DNA of 18,776 nt from Candidatus Lambdaproteobacteria bacterium (GTDB lineage: Bacteria; SAR324; NAC60-12), in contig DTUH01000048.1 of NCBI GenBank assembly GCA_012964265.1, positions 1 through 18,776 of the forward strand, in the 5' to 3' direction. How positions within the stretch are numbered: the first letter of the stretch is position 1; every line of letters starts with the position of its first letter. The notes below the pieces were generated by a model, which had not been told where the DNA came from, did not search any database, and was given only the letters and a program-made list of their open reading frames with translations. Shown one piece after another: positions 1-8,621 of this stretch. The position numbers and the translations under genes are program-made.

Positions 1-54
1 CCTGCGACCCTCAGTACCGCAAACTGATGCTCTATCCAGCTGAGCTACGGGTGC
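1..54 (-). tRNA. tRNA-Arg (anticodon GCG), partial at window edge
   Basis: Read on the minus strand, the 5' end is the acceptor strand GCACCCG, then TA at positions 8-9, a D-arm with stem GCTC/GAGC around AGCTGGATA, and an anticodon stem TCAGT/ACTGA enclosing the loop TTGCGGT. The anticodon in that loop is GCG, which reads CGC/CGU arginine codons. After the variable loop the sequence reaches the start of the T-stem (GCAGG) and runs off the window, so the T-loop and 3' acceptor strand are missing. It lies downstream of, and on the same strand as, the dihydrouridine synthase gene. Confidence 0.9.
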
Positions 55-116
55 CTTGATTTCGGGCGTTTGTCTGGAAGGAAATAAGACAAACGAACAC
101 TTCAATGGTGCCTTGA
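50..116. repeat. Inverted repeat beside tRNA-Arg, bracketed by a 10-bp direct repeat
   Basis: A perfect 9-bp inverted repeat, CGTTTGTCT (67-75) and AGACAAACG (87-95), sits just upstream of the tRNA with an 11-base loop. The string GGTGCCTTGA occurs at 50-59, covering the tRNA 5' end, and again at 107-116. On the minus strand no T-run follows the hairpin, so it is not an obvious terminator. It may be an operator or a processing stem; its role is unknown. Confidence 0.5.
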
Positions 117-195
117 ATAGAGATGGAAGTCAATTTTAATTTAAACAGTGATGCAGTCTTAACAAGTTGTCATTCCCGTGAAAGCACTGCCGGAA

Positions 196-1173
196 TTAAC
201 CGGCCAAAGCAAGAGGAGGTTCGAGCTGCTTGATTTCCTGCATACATTCCACGAAAGTTTTTTCATCGTTACATTGCATCAAACGGCTGCGCCATTCTTT
301 CGCGTTTCTGAAACCACTGACATAATTACCCAGATACTTCCGGAATTCTCTAACCGCCACTATTTCCCGTTTGAAACGTCTGTACAAATGAAAATGTTCC
401 AGCGCAATTTCGATGCGTTCATGATGAGTAGGCTCTGGATATTTTCGCCGATCCTGAAAGCACCACGGATTACCGATTGCGGCACGTCCAATCATAAAAC
501 CGTCAAGATTACCCAGATGCTCAAGACCATGGTTGAAATCCCGGATATCTCCGTTGCCGATAACAGGAATTGTAAGGTGACGTTTCAGTTCGTAAATCGG
601 CTGCCAATCAGATTCACCTTTGAATGCCTGATTGTAGGTTCGACCGTGTATGGTGAGCATTGATGCTCCTGCCGATTCGAGGGCTTTGGCAAAGCTGATC
701 AGATTTTTTTCGTCTTTCCATCCCAATCGTGTTTTAACGGAAACTTCCAGGGAACATGCTTTACGTATTGCTTCAACAATCCTGCAGGCGGCATCAGGAT
801 TCTGCATCAATGCGCTGCCGTGCTGAGAATGGACAATTTTTTTTGCGGGACAACCCATGTTGATATCGACTCCCCAAATTCCGCGGTCTTCCACCATTCG
901 GCAAGCTTCTGCGAAGATTTCCGGAGAATTACCGAAAAGCTGCATGAAAAACGGATGTTCGCACGGTTCATAGTCCAAACGCAAACGTACATGTTCACTG
1001 CGAACCAGTCCATCAACGCTGGTAAACTCGCTGAAAAGAATGACATCTTTGCCTAAACTTCGTACAATTTGACGGTAAGCAGAATTAGTCACTCCATCCA
1101 TAGGCGCGAGACAGACAATTGGACGCTTGACTTCTAACCAGCTCGTGGCATGATTTGGAGAAGACCTTTTCAT
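196..1173 (-). CDS. dus: tRNA-dihydrouridine synthase (DusB-like)
   Basis: Flavoprotein that reduces specific uridines in the D-loop of tRNA to dihydrouridine, using FMN and NADPH. Visible marks of the family are the N-terminal barrel strand APMDGVT, the catalytic-cysteine motif NMGCPAKK (Cys about residue 108), SVKTRLGW, the HGRT motif, GNGDI (phosphate/FMN binding) and IGRAAIGNPW. The length, about 325 residues, is normal. The NMGCP form of the motif favours DusB over DusA or DusC, but the exact uridine target cannot be read from sequence. I place the start at the ATG ending at 1173. An in-frame TTG at 1200 would add nine residues, and neither start has a clear ribosome-binding site. The gene is divergent from recD and lies upstream of tRNA-Arg on the same strand. 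Confidence 0.93.
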   Translation of the reverse strand: MKRSSPNHATSWLEVKRPIVCLAPMDGVTNSAYRQIVRSLGKDVILFSEFTSVDGLVRSEHVRLRLDYEPCEHPFFMQLFGNSPEIFAEACRMVEDRGIWGVDINMGCPAKKIVHSQHGSALMQNPDAACRIVEAIRKACSLEVSVKTRLGWKDEKNLISFAKALESAGASMLTIHGRTYNQAFKGESDWQPIYELKRHLTIPVIGNGDIRDFNHGLEHLGNLDGFMIGRAAIGNPWCFQDRRKYPEPTHHERIEIALEHFHLYRRFKREIVAVREFRKYLGNYVSGFRNAKEWRSRLMQCNDEKTFVECMQEIKQLEPPLALAG

Positions 1174-1307
1174 TTCTGAATGGGTGTCATGGTTTTGCAA
1201 AAAGGAATTTATTCCAAAAAAAGTGGAGTTTGAATTAAAGCCAACTAAAATTGATTCTCACTTCATCCTCCAAATATCTCGTTTAAGTCTAACTTGTAAG
1301 AGCTAAA

Positions 1308-3506
1308 ATGTCCAGTTCGACAGCTATTCCAGAACCACCAATTACCACGAAAATTCCGGATGGCTGGACAACCGCAGGGACTGTCCGTTCCCGTTTTGCT
1401 GAGGAATTAACAGACGCATCACTCATAAAACAAATTGCGGAATTCACTTTGACCGAATCACTCCAGAGGATGAGGCAGCAGTTTTTTGAAATTCAGCTTG
1501 GCAGTGAATATTTTTTCCAGGCCCTGGATTTTTTGAACTGGGCAGAATCCGGCAGAACAAAAAAAAACGATGCGGAAAGCCAGTGTTTTCATGTTTTGTT
1601 ATCCGGAATGCTTTTGATGCGCAAGGCAGTCATTTCCGGAAGCACCTGTCTTCCATGGAAAGTATTGCAGTCTCAAATTTATACGATGCTACTCAATTCC
1701 GGATTTTCCGCAAAGCAGCTTTCGCCGGATGACTGGCAAACATGGCTGTTGACAAGTTTCGGAACTGAAACAGATTCCGATGTTCTTCCTGCCGAAAAAT
1801 CAATTTTTACTGCAAATAATTCTCTGCTCTATTTTAGCAAAAATTGGCTGCGCGAATCCCGCTTGCTTTCACTGTTGCAGCAAAGAATAAAAATGAAACT
1901 GGATATGCCGGAAAATTCGCTTGTGGAAAATGTGCTCCAAACTGTGCTTGTAGATAACCCGGTGCGTTTCGGAGGAAACGATCTTAAACTGGCAGCAGAA
2001 CAAAAAGAGGCGATATTGCTGGCAATTTCCAAGTCTTTTCTGATAATCACCGGCGGGCCGGGAACAGGTAAAACTTCGGTTGCTGTCACTCTGCTCAGGG
2101 TGCTTAAAAGGCTTGGTCTGGCAGAACGGCCCGCACTGGCCGCTCCTACGGGAAGAGCGGCAAAACGTATGTCAGAATCGGTTGTCAATAGTTTAGGCTC
2201 GCTTGAGAACGTGAAGCAGTTACCACTCGAAAAGGAATTGTTGGAGGTCGCAGCGGAAGCAAAAACTCTTCACCGTCTTTTGGGTTATCGTTCTGATACG
2301 CATAGTTTTAAACATCACGAATATGACCCTTTGGAACACGACTTGCTGATAATAGATGAAGGGTCGATGATAGATCAGGAGTTGATGACTACATTGTTGC
2401 GCGCGGCTAATTCCGAGCTTCCGCATCAGCCTTCAGTTTCACGCATTATTCTTCTGGGCGATGCACAGCAATTGCCGCCTGTCGGTAATGGTGCAGTGCT
2501 GCTGGAATTGACTACAGATCCGAGTTCACCGCAACAGGAAGAGGTGGCGGAAAATCCGGTACCGCTTGTCAGACTGATTCAAAGTTATAGACAGGAGATC
2601 GGGGATTCCGCGGGACGAAATATTCTTGGTGTGGCGGACACGGTCAAAGCAATGGAGCATGATCCTCGTCCGGAATTGCTATTTGATGCAAAAGAGCCAA
2701 ATCATGAAATTATACAGAAACTAAACAATCTTGAAGAAGTTGAGCAGGAAAAGGTTCTTTTCCTGGAACAGGCAAATACACCGAAACAACTCAATGATTT
2801 TGCAAGCTGGTGGGTTGAGAATTATTTGAGTGATGAAAAATTTAGGTTTGAGACTCAACAGGAGTTTCCTTCTGATGCCCCGGAAACCTTTACTGTTCAA
2901 CTGGATTATTTGTTTAATTATTTAAAGCAATTCCGTGTTTTAACGGCAACTCAAGTTTTGCCAACAGGCGCAGTCGCCATCAATCAAAAAATACGGGAAT
3001 GCTGGCTCGCGGGAAATGGAACTAAACATTTAGTTTCGGAACACTATCCCGGTGAACCTGTGATGGTGACGGAAAATAATTATCTGCTGCAGCTTTTCAA
3101 CGGAGACCAGGGAATATTTTTGAAGTTTCTCAATCCGGATTCCGGGAATGTGGAATTGAAAGCAGTTTTTTCGGTTGACGGAACGTTCAAATCATTTTAT
3201 GAGTATGCACTGCATCATCTGCAGTCTGCTTATGCGATTACGGTTCACAAAAGCCAGGGGTCAGAATATGATCATCTGGCGTTGATTTTGCCTGCTTCAA
3301 GTAAAGAACAGGGGGAAGCTGAGCCTGAATCACGAAGCTTACGTGAATTGATGAGCCGCGAAATGCTCTATACTGCACTGACAAGAGCAAAAAAATCTGT
3401 TCTAATACTTGGTGAGCAAAATGTTTTGGAATCTGCGGCTTTGCACAAAGTTTCGCGTTATTCCGGACTTGGCGCTGCTTTACGTAGAAAAAAAGATTTA
3501 TCATGA
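1308..3506 (+). CDS. recD: Exodeoxyribonuclease V alpha subunit RecD (SF1B helicase)
   Basis: 5'-3' DNA helicase subunit of the RecBCD double-strand-break repair complex. Superfamily 1 motifs appear in order: Walker A GGPGTGKT (249-256), APTGRAAKRM (279-288), Walker B LLIIDEGSM with DE at 350-351, motif III GDAQQLPPVG (384-393), motif IV SYRQ (426-429), the UvrD_C2-type AITVHKSQGSEYD (643-655) and motif VI LYTALTRAKKSV (687-698). The end, SRYSGLGAALRR, resembles the C-terminus of RecD from RecBCD complexes. Walker A lies about 250 residues in and I see no helix-hairpin-helix repeats, which argues against the stand-alone RecD2 type. At 732 residues it is longer than E. coli RecD (about 608), with extra sequence around 400-420 and 450-500. 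recB and recC are not nearby. The ATG has only a weak purine stretch upstream. Confidence 0.93.
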   Translation: MSSSTAIPEPPITTKIPDGWTTAGTVRSRFAEELTDASLIKQIAEFTLTESLQRMRQQFFEIQLGSEYFFQALDFLNWAESGRTKKNDAESQCFHVLLSGMLLMRKAVISGSTCLPWKVLQSQIYTMLLNSGFSAKQLSPDDWQTWLLTSFGTETDSDVLPAEKSIFTANNSLLYFSKNWLRESRLLSLLQQRIKMKLDMPENSLVENVLQTVLVDNPVRFGGNDLKLAAEQKEAILLAISKSFLIITGGPGTGKTSVAVTLLRVLKRLGLAERPALAAPTGRAAKRMSESVVNSLGSLENVKQLPLEKELLEVAAEAKTLHRLLGYRSDTHSFKHHEYDPLEHDLLIIDEGSMIDQELMTTLLRAANSELPHQPSVSRIILLGDAQQLPPVGNGAVLLELTTDPSSPQQEEVAENPVPLVRLIQSYRQEIGDSAGRNILGVADTVKAMEHDPRPELLFDAKEPNHEIIQKLNNLEEVEQEKVLFLEQANTPKQLNDFASWWVENYLSDEKFRFETQQEFPSDAPETFTVQLDYLFNYLKQFRVLTATQVLPTGAVAINQKIRECWLAGNGTKHLVSEHYPGEPVMVTENNYLLQLFNGDQGIFLKFLNPDSGNVELKAVFSVDGTFKSFYEYALHHLQSAYAITVHKSQGSEYDHLALILPASSKEQGEAEPESRSLRELMSREMLYTALTRAKKSVLILGEQNVLESAALHKVSRYSGLGAALRRKKDLS

Positions 3507-3566
3507 AATATGGTTTAACCGCAAACAAAAATTAAAAAACAAAAAATATAAAAACCAAGTACCAAA

Positions 3567-4874
3567 ATGCGTTTTCTCATTCATCTGTATCTATTAATTT
3601 TTTTGGCGTGCACAGTGGTGTTTGCCGGAGATGAAGTGGATTTGTTTCGAGTTGCCAGAGAAGGTAATGCTGCACAAATGAGAGGGCTGATCACGTCCGG
3701 AGCAGACTTGTCAGGAAAAGATGTTTCCGGAAGAAATGCGCTGATGCAAGCGGTAATTTTCGGTAATCGGGCAACCGCGCTGGTCTTGCTGGAAAACGCT
3801 CCTGATCTTGAAGACAAGGATGGGTTGGGACTGAATCCATTGAGCTTGTCCGTGCGTTACGGTGATACGGAAATGACCAGGATATTGCTGGAACACGGTG
3901 CGAATGTGAAGAGCACGATGGAAGATGGTTCTACCCCGCTTATTTTTGCAGCACTTGAAGGGCAAATATCTGCTGTACGCCTCCTGCTTGAGTATAATTC
4001 GGATGTAAGTATTAGAACAAATTATGGCGAAACTGCCCTGATTGTTGCGGCATTTGAAGGATATTTGGGAATCGTGCGCTTGCTTCTCGACGCAGGTGCG
4101 GACATAAATGCGGTCAATGAAGAAGGTTTTACTGCGCTTTTAGCAGCTGCCAGTAACGGTTATTTGGAAGTCGTTAATTATCTCACTTCCCGTGGTGCAG
4201 AGTCAGAAACCGTTCAGATTCAAAACAATTTGCTGACACCGGAAAACTTGTTTGGCAGTAGCCGTGAGGAAGTTGATTTTCAGGATGATTCTACAGAAAT
4301 GCAAGTTTCAGAACCGTTCTATGAATTGATAAGCGCAGCTATTGAAGGTCGCTTGAGTGTCGTAAATCAAATGCTGGCTGATGGCTCCCAAGTCAATAAA
4401 ACCGACTATGTGGGACGTACCGCCCTGATGGAAGCCAGTTCTTTTGGACGTTACGGTGTGGTAAAACGTCTGTTGGAAGCAGGTGCAAAAGTTAACATTG
4501 CGGACAATCAAAAAATGACTGCTCTGATGCTCGCGACACTTGAGGGACGGGAACGTGTGGTTAGTTTATTGGTAGCATCGAAAGCCGATGTGAATGCTGC
4601 TGATGCGGAAGGCGTCAGTTCTTTGATGCTTGCGGGAAATGAAGGCAGGACGGAAATTGCGCGCTTGTTGATTGAAAACGGAGCCAATATCAACTGGCAA
4701 AGTAAGAGCGGAAGTACTGCACTGATGGAATCCGCGTTGGAAGGCCGTACCGATACTGTCAAAATGCTGATTGACGCAAACGCTGATCTTTTATTGCTGG
4801 ATTTGTTGGATAGAACTGCCCTGATAATCGCAGAACAGCAAGGCCATCTGGACATTGCCGCATTGTTAAAGTAA
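3567..4874 (+). CDS. Secreted ankyrin-repeat protein (two six-repeat blocks)
   Basis: A typical signal peptide covers residues 1-20 (hydrophobic core LIHLYLLIFLACTVV, cleavage after VFA), so the protein should act in the periplasm or outside the cell. The rest is ankyrin repeats of about 33 residues, with hallmarks such as GxTALMxA, EGRxxVVxLLL, AGADIN and NGANIN. Six repeats lie at about 22-211 and six at about 250-435, separated by an acidic linker (212-249) without repeat character. The two blocks begin alike: DLFRVAREGN versus ELISAAIEGR, then SGRNALMQA versus VGRTALMEA, which suggests an internal duplication. Ankyrin repeats bind protein partners; the partner here is unknown. It starts 60 bases after recD and may be co-transcribed with it. 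No Shine-Dalgarno sequence is evident. Confidence 0.88.
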   Translation: MRFLIHLYLLIFLACTVVFAGDEVDLFRVAREGNAAQMRGLITSGADLSGKDVSGRNALMQAVIFGNRATALVLLENAPDLEDKDGLGLNPLSLSVRYGDTEMTRILLEHGANVKSTMEDGSTPLIFAALEGQISAVRLLLEYNSDVSIRTNYGETALIVAAFEGYLGIVRLLLDAGADINAVNEEGFTALLAAASNGYLEVVNYLTSRGAESETVQIQNNLLTPENLFGSSREEVDFQDDSTEMQVSEPFYELISAAIEGRLSVVNQMLADGSQVNKTDYVGRTALMEASSFGRYGVVKRLLEAGAKVNIADNQKMTALMLATLEGRERVVSLLVASKADVNAADAEGVSSLMLAGNEGRTEIARLLIENGANINWQSKSGSTALMESALEGRTDTVKMLIDANADLLLLDLLDRTALIIAEQQGHLDIAALLK

Positions 4875-4960
4875 TAGGTTTTAATTCCCATTTTTTTTGT
4901 TGGATACATAACCTCTCAAACTGTTTAAATCCAATCTGCAAAAGTTCGAAACTCCCCAAA

Positions 4961-6688
4961 GTGAAACAATCCGAGTGGAAAACGCACGTTGAGTCTATTG
5001 AAGCAGAAATGCTCAGGCGGGGGAAGGAGCCAGGTTCTTCAGCAATTATGCGGCAATTTGGTGCAAGACTCTCCAACACTATTCATCATTTTTTTGCGGA
5101 AACGAATTCATTTGTTCCAGACGCTCATCTAACAGTTGAACAACAGGCCTTCATGCATTCCCTTCAACTTTATGACTTGCGTTCCGTAATGCGTTTGGTT
5201 GTCAACTATGATGCCAGCAAAGGCTTGAAAGTTGTTCTGCCTGGAATTGAAAAAAGTTACCGCTCGTTAATGGTCATTCAGCAGTTGGAAAAATTTACCT
5301 TTAACTCATGGGAATCAAACGCTTTGGCATCCTATAAATCCCGTTTGGAGGAAGCACTGAGCCGCGTTCTAAAATGCAGTCGTGATGACCTGTATGAAGA
5401 AGATGTTCTGGCAGAAAAAATGGTTGTGGTTTCCGGAGCTCCGGAAGCTCTGCGCAATAAATTTTTTACTGAACGCCTGCGAACGTTATTTTCTTCAAAT
5501 TACCGGGCATATCTTATGCTTAAAAACCGCTATTTTTTGAATCGGCTAAAACGCTTTAGAAAAAATCCGAATAATTACAAAACTCAGCAATTTCGTTTGG
5601 CAGAACTGGCGTCTCAGTTTGAAAACAGTGAGATGCTTTCTCCCGGAAAATTGGCGGAAAAGCTGGATTTCCGTGTCATTGAACAATTGATTAAGGAGCA
5701 AATTTCTTTAAGTGCAGAGCAGGAAACGGTACCGGAGGATTCAAGCGAATCAAATGCTGCTGAAATTTTTCAGTCAAACGGCGGATCAAAAATCCATCCT
5801 GTAAAACTGACTAATTCAGCGCCGCAGAAACTTTCAGTTGAGGAAAACCAAACTGAACCGGAAATCGTACTTGAATTAGTCAGTCAAGACAATACGGAAG
5901 AAAGCATCTCAGCCTATGAACGACTTTGTACTAATTACGCGGAACCACTGAAAAAGCTTTCCGCCAGTTTTTGCCCTGTTCCGGAATGTTCATCACCGTA
6001 TTTTCGTTCAAGAGTTGAAGATTATCGTGATACATTTGCAAATTATTTCCGGCAGCTGCATGGTGGAAATTTGCAGGTAATTGCGGCAAGTCACAATTTT
6101 ACACTGGAATTACTGATTCAGCGTGGAAAGGAGTACAAAGCCGCTGAGCGCTGGGGAGTTGTTTCAAAAAATAAACAGGACGAGGAATCAATATATTTTC
6201 GTTCAGCTGAAGATGTACCGGCTGTTTTGGATCGTAAAGCAGAATGGAGTATGCTGATACAGGCACGACTGCCATTTGAGATTTTACTACCATCCGAAAA
6301 GTCAAAGACCATCGAAATTGAAAAAGATAAGTTATGTGTTTTTCAAATTGGTACGGCATTTTTTGACCAGAACCATCAAATCAAGCTGGATGAATATCCG
6401 GATGTGTTTTTCAAATTAATGTTTGGCGGTCATCTGCTGACTGGAAAAAATGCTGTTATTTATGTTGAAGAAGATCCATATTTCACTACGACACTTGAAC
6501 AGATGTGGCATTGCCGTGGACTTGTTTACCTTTTTTTGATGGCAATTTCCCACCGCTTTGCACTTGAGATGTCGTCTTCGCTGCAGGATTTCTTAGTTGA
6601 GGTTGTACCTGTAACCCTCACTGTCAGTGGGATCTTTCCGGTTAATGCTCCGTTATCGGTTTTGCTTGATTTTTCTGAAGTAAAATAA
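4961..6688 (+). CDS. Hypothetical protein, 575 residues, unrecognised
   Basis: I do not recognise this protein. It has no signal peptide or clear membrane segment, so it is probably cytoplasmic. The N-terminal half (to about 230) is rich in charged helices and includes a basic patch, KNRYFLNRLKRFRKNP, at about 190-205. A low-complexity acidic/serine region (about 240-310, with EDSSESNAAE and EENQTEPE) follows. A second folded part (about 315-575) ends in hydrophobic beta-like sequence (VEVVPVTLTVSGIFPV). No nucleotide-binding or catalytic motif stands out. The open frame is long, shares the region's codon and TCCGGA habits, and lies 86 bases after the ankyrin gene on the same strand, so I judge it a real gene. 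The start is uncertain: GTG at 4961 has no ribosome-binding site, and the first in-frame ATG is at 5009. Confidence 0.75.
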   Translation: MKQSEWKTHVESIEAEMLRRGKEPGSSAIMRQFGARLSNTIHHFFAETNSFVPDAHLTVEQQAFMHSLQLYDLRSVMRLVVNYDASKGLKVVLPGIEKSYRSLMVIQQLEKFTFNSWESNALASYKSRLEEALSRVLKCSRDDLYEEDVLAEKMVVVSGAPEALRNKFFTERLRTLFSSNYRAYLMLKNRYFLNRLKRFRKNPNNYKTQQFRLAELASQFENSEMLSPGKLAEKLDFRVIEQLIKEQISLSAEQETVPEDSSESNAAEIFQSNGGSKIHPVKLTNSAPQKLSVEENQTEPEIVLELVSQDNTEESISAYERLCTNYAEPLKKLSASFCPVPECSSPYFRSRVEDYRDTFANYFRQLHGGNLQVIAASHNFTLELLIQRGKEYKAAERWGVVSKNKQDEESIYFRSAEDVPAVLDRKAEWSMLIQARLPFEILLPSEKSKTIEIEKDKLCVFQIGTAFFDQNHQIKLDEYPDVFFKLMFGGHLLTGKNAVIYVEEDPYFTTTLEQMWHCRGLVYLFLMAISHRFALEMSSSLQDFLVEVVPVTLTVSGIFPVNAPLSVLLDFSEVK

Positions 6689-6729
6689 TCTGCCTCCTAA
6701 TTTATCTGTTTCCGGTAATTTTTTGTACT

Positions 6730-6745
6730 GGAACTATTGTGTTCC
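6730..6745. repeat. Short inverted repeat upstream of ilvD
   Basis: GGAAC and GTTCC form 5-bp arms around a 6-base loop in the 173-base gap between the 575-residue gene and ilvD. It could be a weak terminator for the upstream gene (TTT follows) or an operator for ilvD. I see no leader peptide rich in branched-chain amino acid codons in this gap. Confidence 0.3.
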
Positions 6746-6861
6746 TTTATGTGATGCGGTAAAACAGATGATATGTTAAACTTATCTAATTCTACAAAAT
6801 TACATTTTATGCTGAAAAGCAGTTGTAATACTTTCCGAAAATAAACCAGAAATGGAACCAC

Positions 6862-8571
6862 ATGAATGATAAAACCAAATCCGGAGAAAGTGGACACCGC
6901 CGCTACTCAAAACTTGTTACTGAGACCAATGCACGTGCAGCCAGCAGGGGGATGCTTTACGGTGTCGGCTTCAAAAAAGGTGATTTCCAGAAATCGCAGA
7001 TAGGAATCGCGTCCACTTGGGCGACAGTCACTCCATGCAATATGCACATAAACGAATTAGCAGAACATGCCGCTAGAGGTGTACGTAAAGCTAAAGGAAT
7101 GCCTTTGATTTTCGGCACTATTACAGTTTCAGACGGTATATCAATGGGAACCGAGGGTATGAAATATTCTCTGGTTTCACGTGAAGTGATTGCCGATTCT
7201 ATTGAAACCGTGGTCGGTTGTCAAAGTTACGATGGTCTGGTCGCGATTGGCGGTTGTGACAAAAATATGCCCGGCTGTTTAATTGCAATTGCACGGCTGA
7301 ATCGTCCGGCAGTTTTTGTGTACGGCGGCACTATTCTACCGGGAAAACATAAAGGTCAGGACGTGGATATTATTTCAATTTTTGAAGCCGTTGGAAAAGA
7401 AGCTGCGGGATCGATTACACAAAGCGAACTGGAAGAAGTCGAATCCTGTGCCATTCCGGGTGCAGGATCATGCGGTGGAATGTACACCGCAAACACAATG
7501 GCTTCCGCCATTGAAGCACTTGGTATGAGTTTGCCGAACAGTTCCGCGCAAGAGGCGGTTTCCCAAGACAAAGTAAAGGATTGCGTGGAAGCAGGAGAAG
7601 CGGTTTTGCGTTTGATTGAAGCCAACCTTTGTCCACAAGACATCCTGACCCGCGAAGCCTTTGAAAACGCGATCACGGTGGTCATGGCTCTTGGCGGATC
7701 AACAAACGCGGTTTTACATTTGCTGGCTATGGCACATGCTGCAAACGTCAAACTGGAACTCGACGATTTTTTGAGAGTAGGCGAAAAATCTCCGGTGCTG
7801 GCGGATTTGAAACCAAGCGGAAAATATATGATGAGTAATTTTGTCAAAATTGGCGGATTACCGCCGTTGATGAAAATGCTGCTCGATGCAGGCTTGCTTC
7901 ATGGGGACTGTCTGACTGTTACCGGAAAAACCTTAGCTGAAAATTTGGAAGGGGTTGCCCCTTATATGGAAGGGCAGAACATCGTGCATTCACTGAATGA
8001 TCCCATAAAAAAAACCGGACACCTTGTTATTCTCCGTGGCAATCTCGCATCCGAAGGCGCGGTTGCAAAAATTTCCGGAAAAGAAGGTGAATTTTTCAAA
8101 GGAACGGCACGTGTTTATAATTCTGAAGAAGAAGCACTGGACCGCATTTTGGATGGAACGGTAGTTAAAGGCGATGTGATTGTAATTCGCTACGAAGGTC
8201 CCAAAGGCGGTCCGGGAATGCGTGAAATGCTTTCACCAACCTCCGCCATCATGGGTCGCGGTCTGGGACAGGATGTTGCCCTAATCACCGATGGACGTTT
8301 TTCCGGAGGCTCACATGGTTTCGTGATTGGTCACATCACTCCGGAAGCGCACGAGGGCGGTTTGCTGGCAATTGTTGAAAATGGCGACTCCATTACCATC
8401 GATATTCTGAATCGAAAAATTGATTTGGATGTTCCGGAAAATGAAGTTAAAAAACGTCAAGCAAACTGGACACGTCCGGAACCACGTTACACCCGCGGAG
8501 TGCTGGCAAAATATGTAAAAACTGTCAGCTCTGCCTCGCTGGGGGCAGTGACGGATTTGCTGGCAAATTAG
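6862..8571 (+). CDS. ilvD: Dihydroxy-acid dehydratase
   Basis: Iron-sulfur enzyme that dehydrates 2,3-dihydroxy-isovalerate and 2,3-dihydroxy-3-methylvalerate to the 2-keto acids, the third shared step of valine/isoleucine synthesis (also feeding leucine and pantothenate). The cluster cysteines are in place: TPCNMH (Cys59), GGCDKNMPGC (Cys132) and GAGSCGGMYTANT (Cys204). The C-terminal part has GPGMREMLSPTSAIMG (from 451) and DGRFSGGSHG, whose Ser481 corresponds to the proposed catalytic serine. The length of 569 is normal for bacterial IlvD. Sugar-acid dehydratases of the same family (Edd, arabinonate dehydratase) are related, but the overall wording fits IlvD best. No other ilv or leu gene is in the window. 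The ATG is preceded by TGGAAC, a weak ribosome-binding site. Confidence 0.95.
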   Translation: MNDKTKSGESGHRRYSKLVTETNARAASRGMLYGVGFKKGDFQKSQIGIASTWATVTPCNMHINELAEHAARGVRKAKGMPLIFGTITVSDGISMGTEGMKYSLVSREVIADSIETVVGCQSYDGLVAIGGCDKNMPGCLIAIARLNRPAVFVYGGTILPGKHKGQDVDIISIFEAVGKEAAGSITQSELEEVESCAIPGAGSCGGMYTANTMASAIEALGMSLPNSSAQEAVSQDKVKDCVEAGEAVLRLIEANLCPQDILTREAFENAITVVMALGGSTNAVLHLLAMAHAANVKLELDDFLRVGEKSPVLADLKPSGKYMMSNFVKIGGLPPLMKMLLDAGLLHGDCLTVTGKTLAENLEGVAPYMEGQNIVHSLNDPIKKTGHLVILRGNLASEGAVAKISGKEGEFFKGTARVYNSEEEALDRILDGTVVKGDVIVIRYEGPKGGPGMREMLSPTSAIMGRGLGQDVALITDGRFSGGSHGFVIGHITPEAHEGGLLAIVENGDSITIDILNRKIDLDVPENEVKKRQANWTRPEPRYTRGVLAKYVKTVSSASLGAVTDLLAN

Positions 8572-8621
8572 GAATCATAGCGGGGTGGCGCTGAAAGCCA
8601 TTTCCTTAATTAGGTGTGTCA

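Noticed and set aside
178..663. 161-residue plus-strand open frame opposite the dihydrouridine synthase gene
   Set aside because: Antisense shadow of a well-conserved gene, with no family features in its own translation.
1308..3506. RecD2 instead of RecD
   Set aside because: The region before Walker A is too short for the helix-hairpin-helix domain, and the C-terminus resembles RecBCD-type RecD.
4508..4909. 133-residue minus-strand open frame opposite the ankyrin gene
   Set aside because: Its periodic composition mirrors the ankyrin repeats on the other strand, and it has no ribosome-binding site or domain.
7356..7847. 163-residue minus-strand open frame inside ilvD
   Set aside because: Antisense to intact ilvD; Ser/Ala-rich composition comes from the opposite strand's codon bias.
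8581..8606. Hairpin TGGC/GCCA between ilvD and the O-methyltransferase gene as a terminator
   Set aside because: The stem is short, extended only by wobble pairs, and not followed by a T-run.
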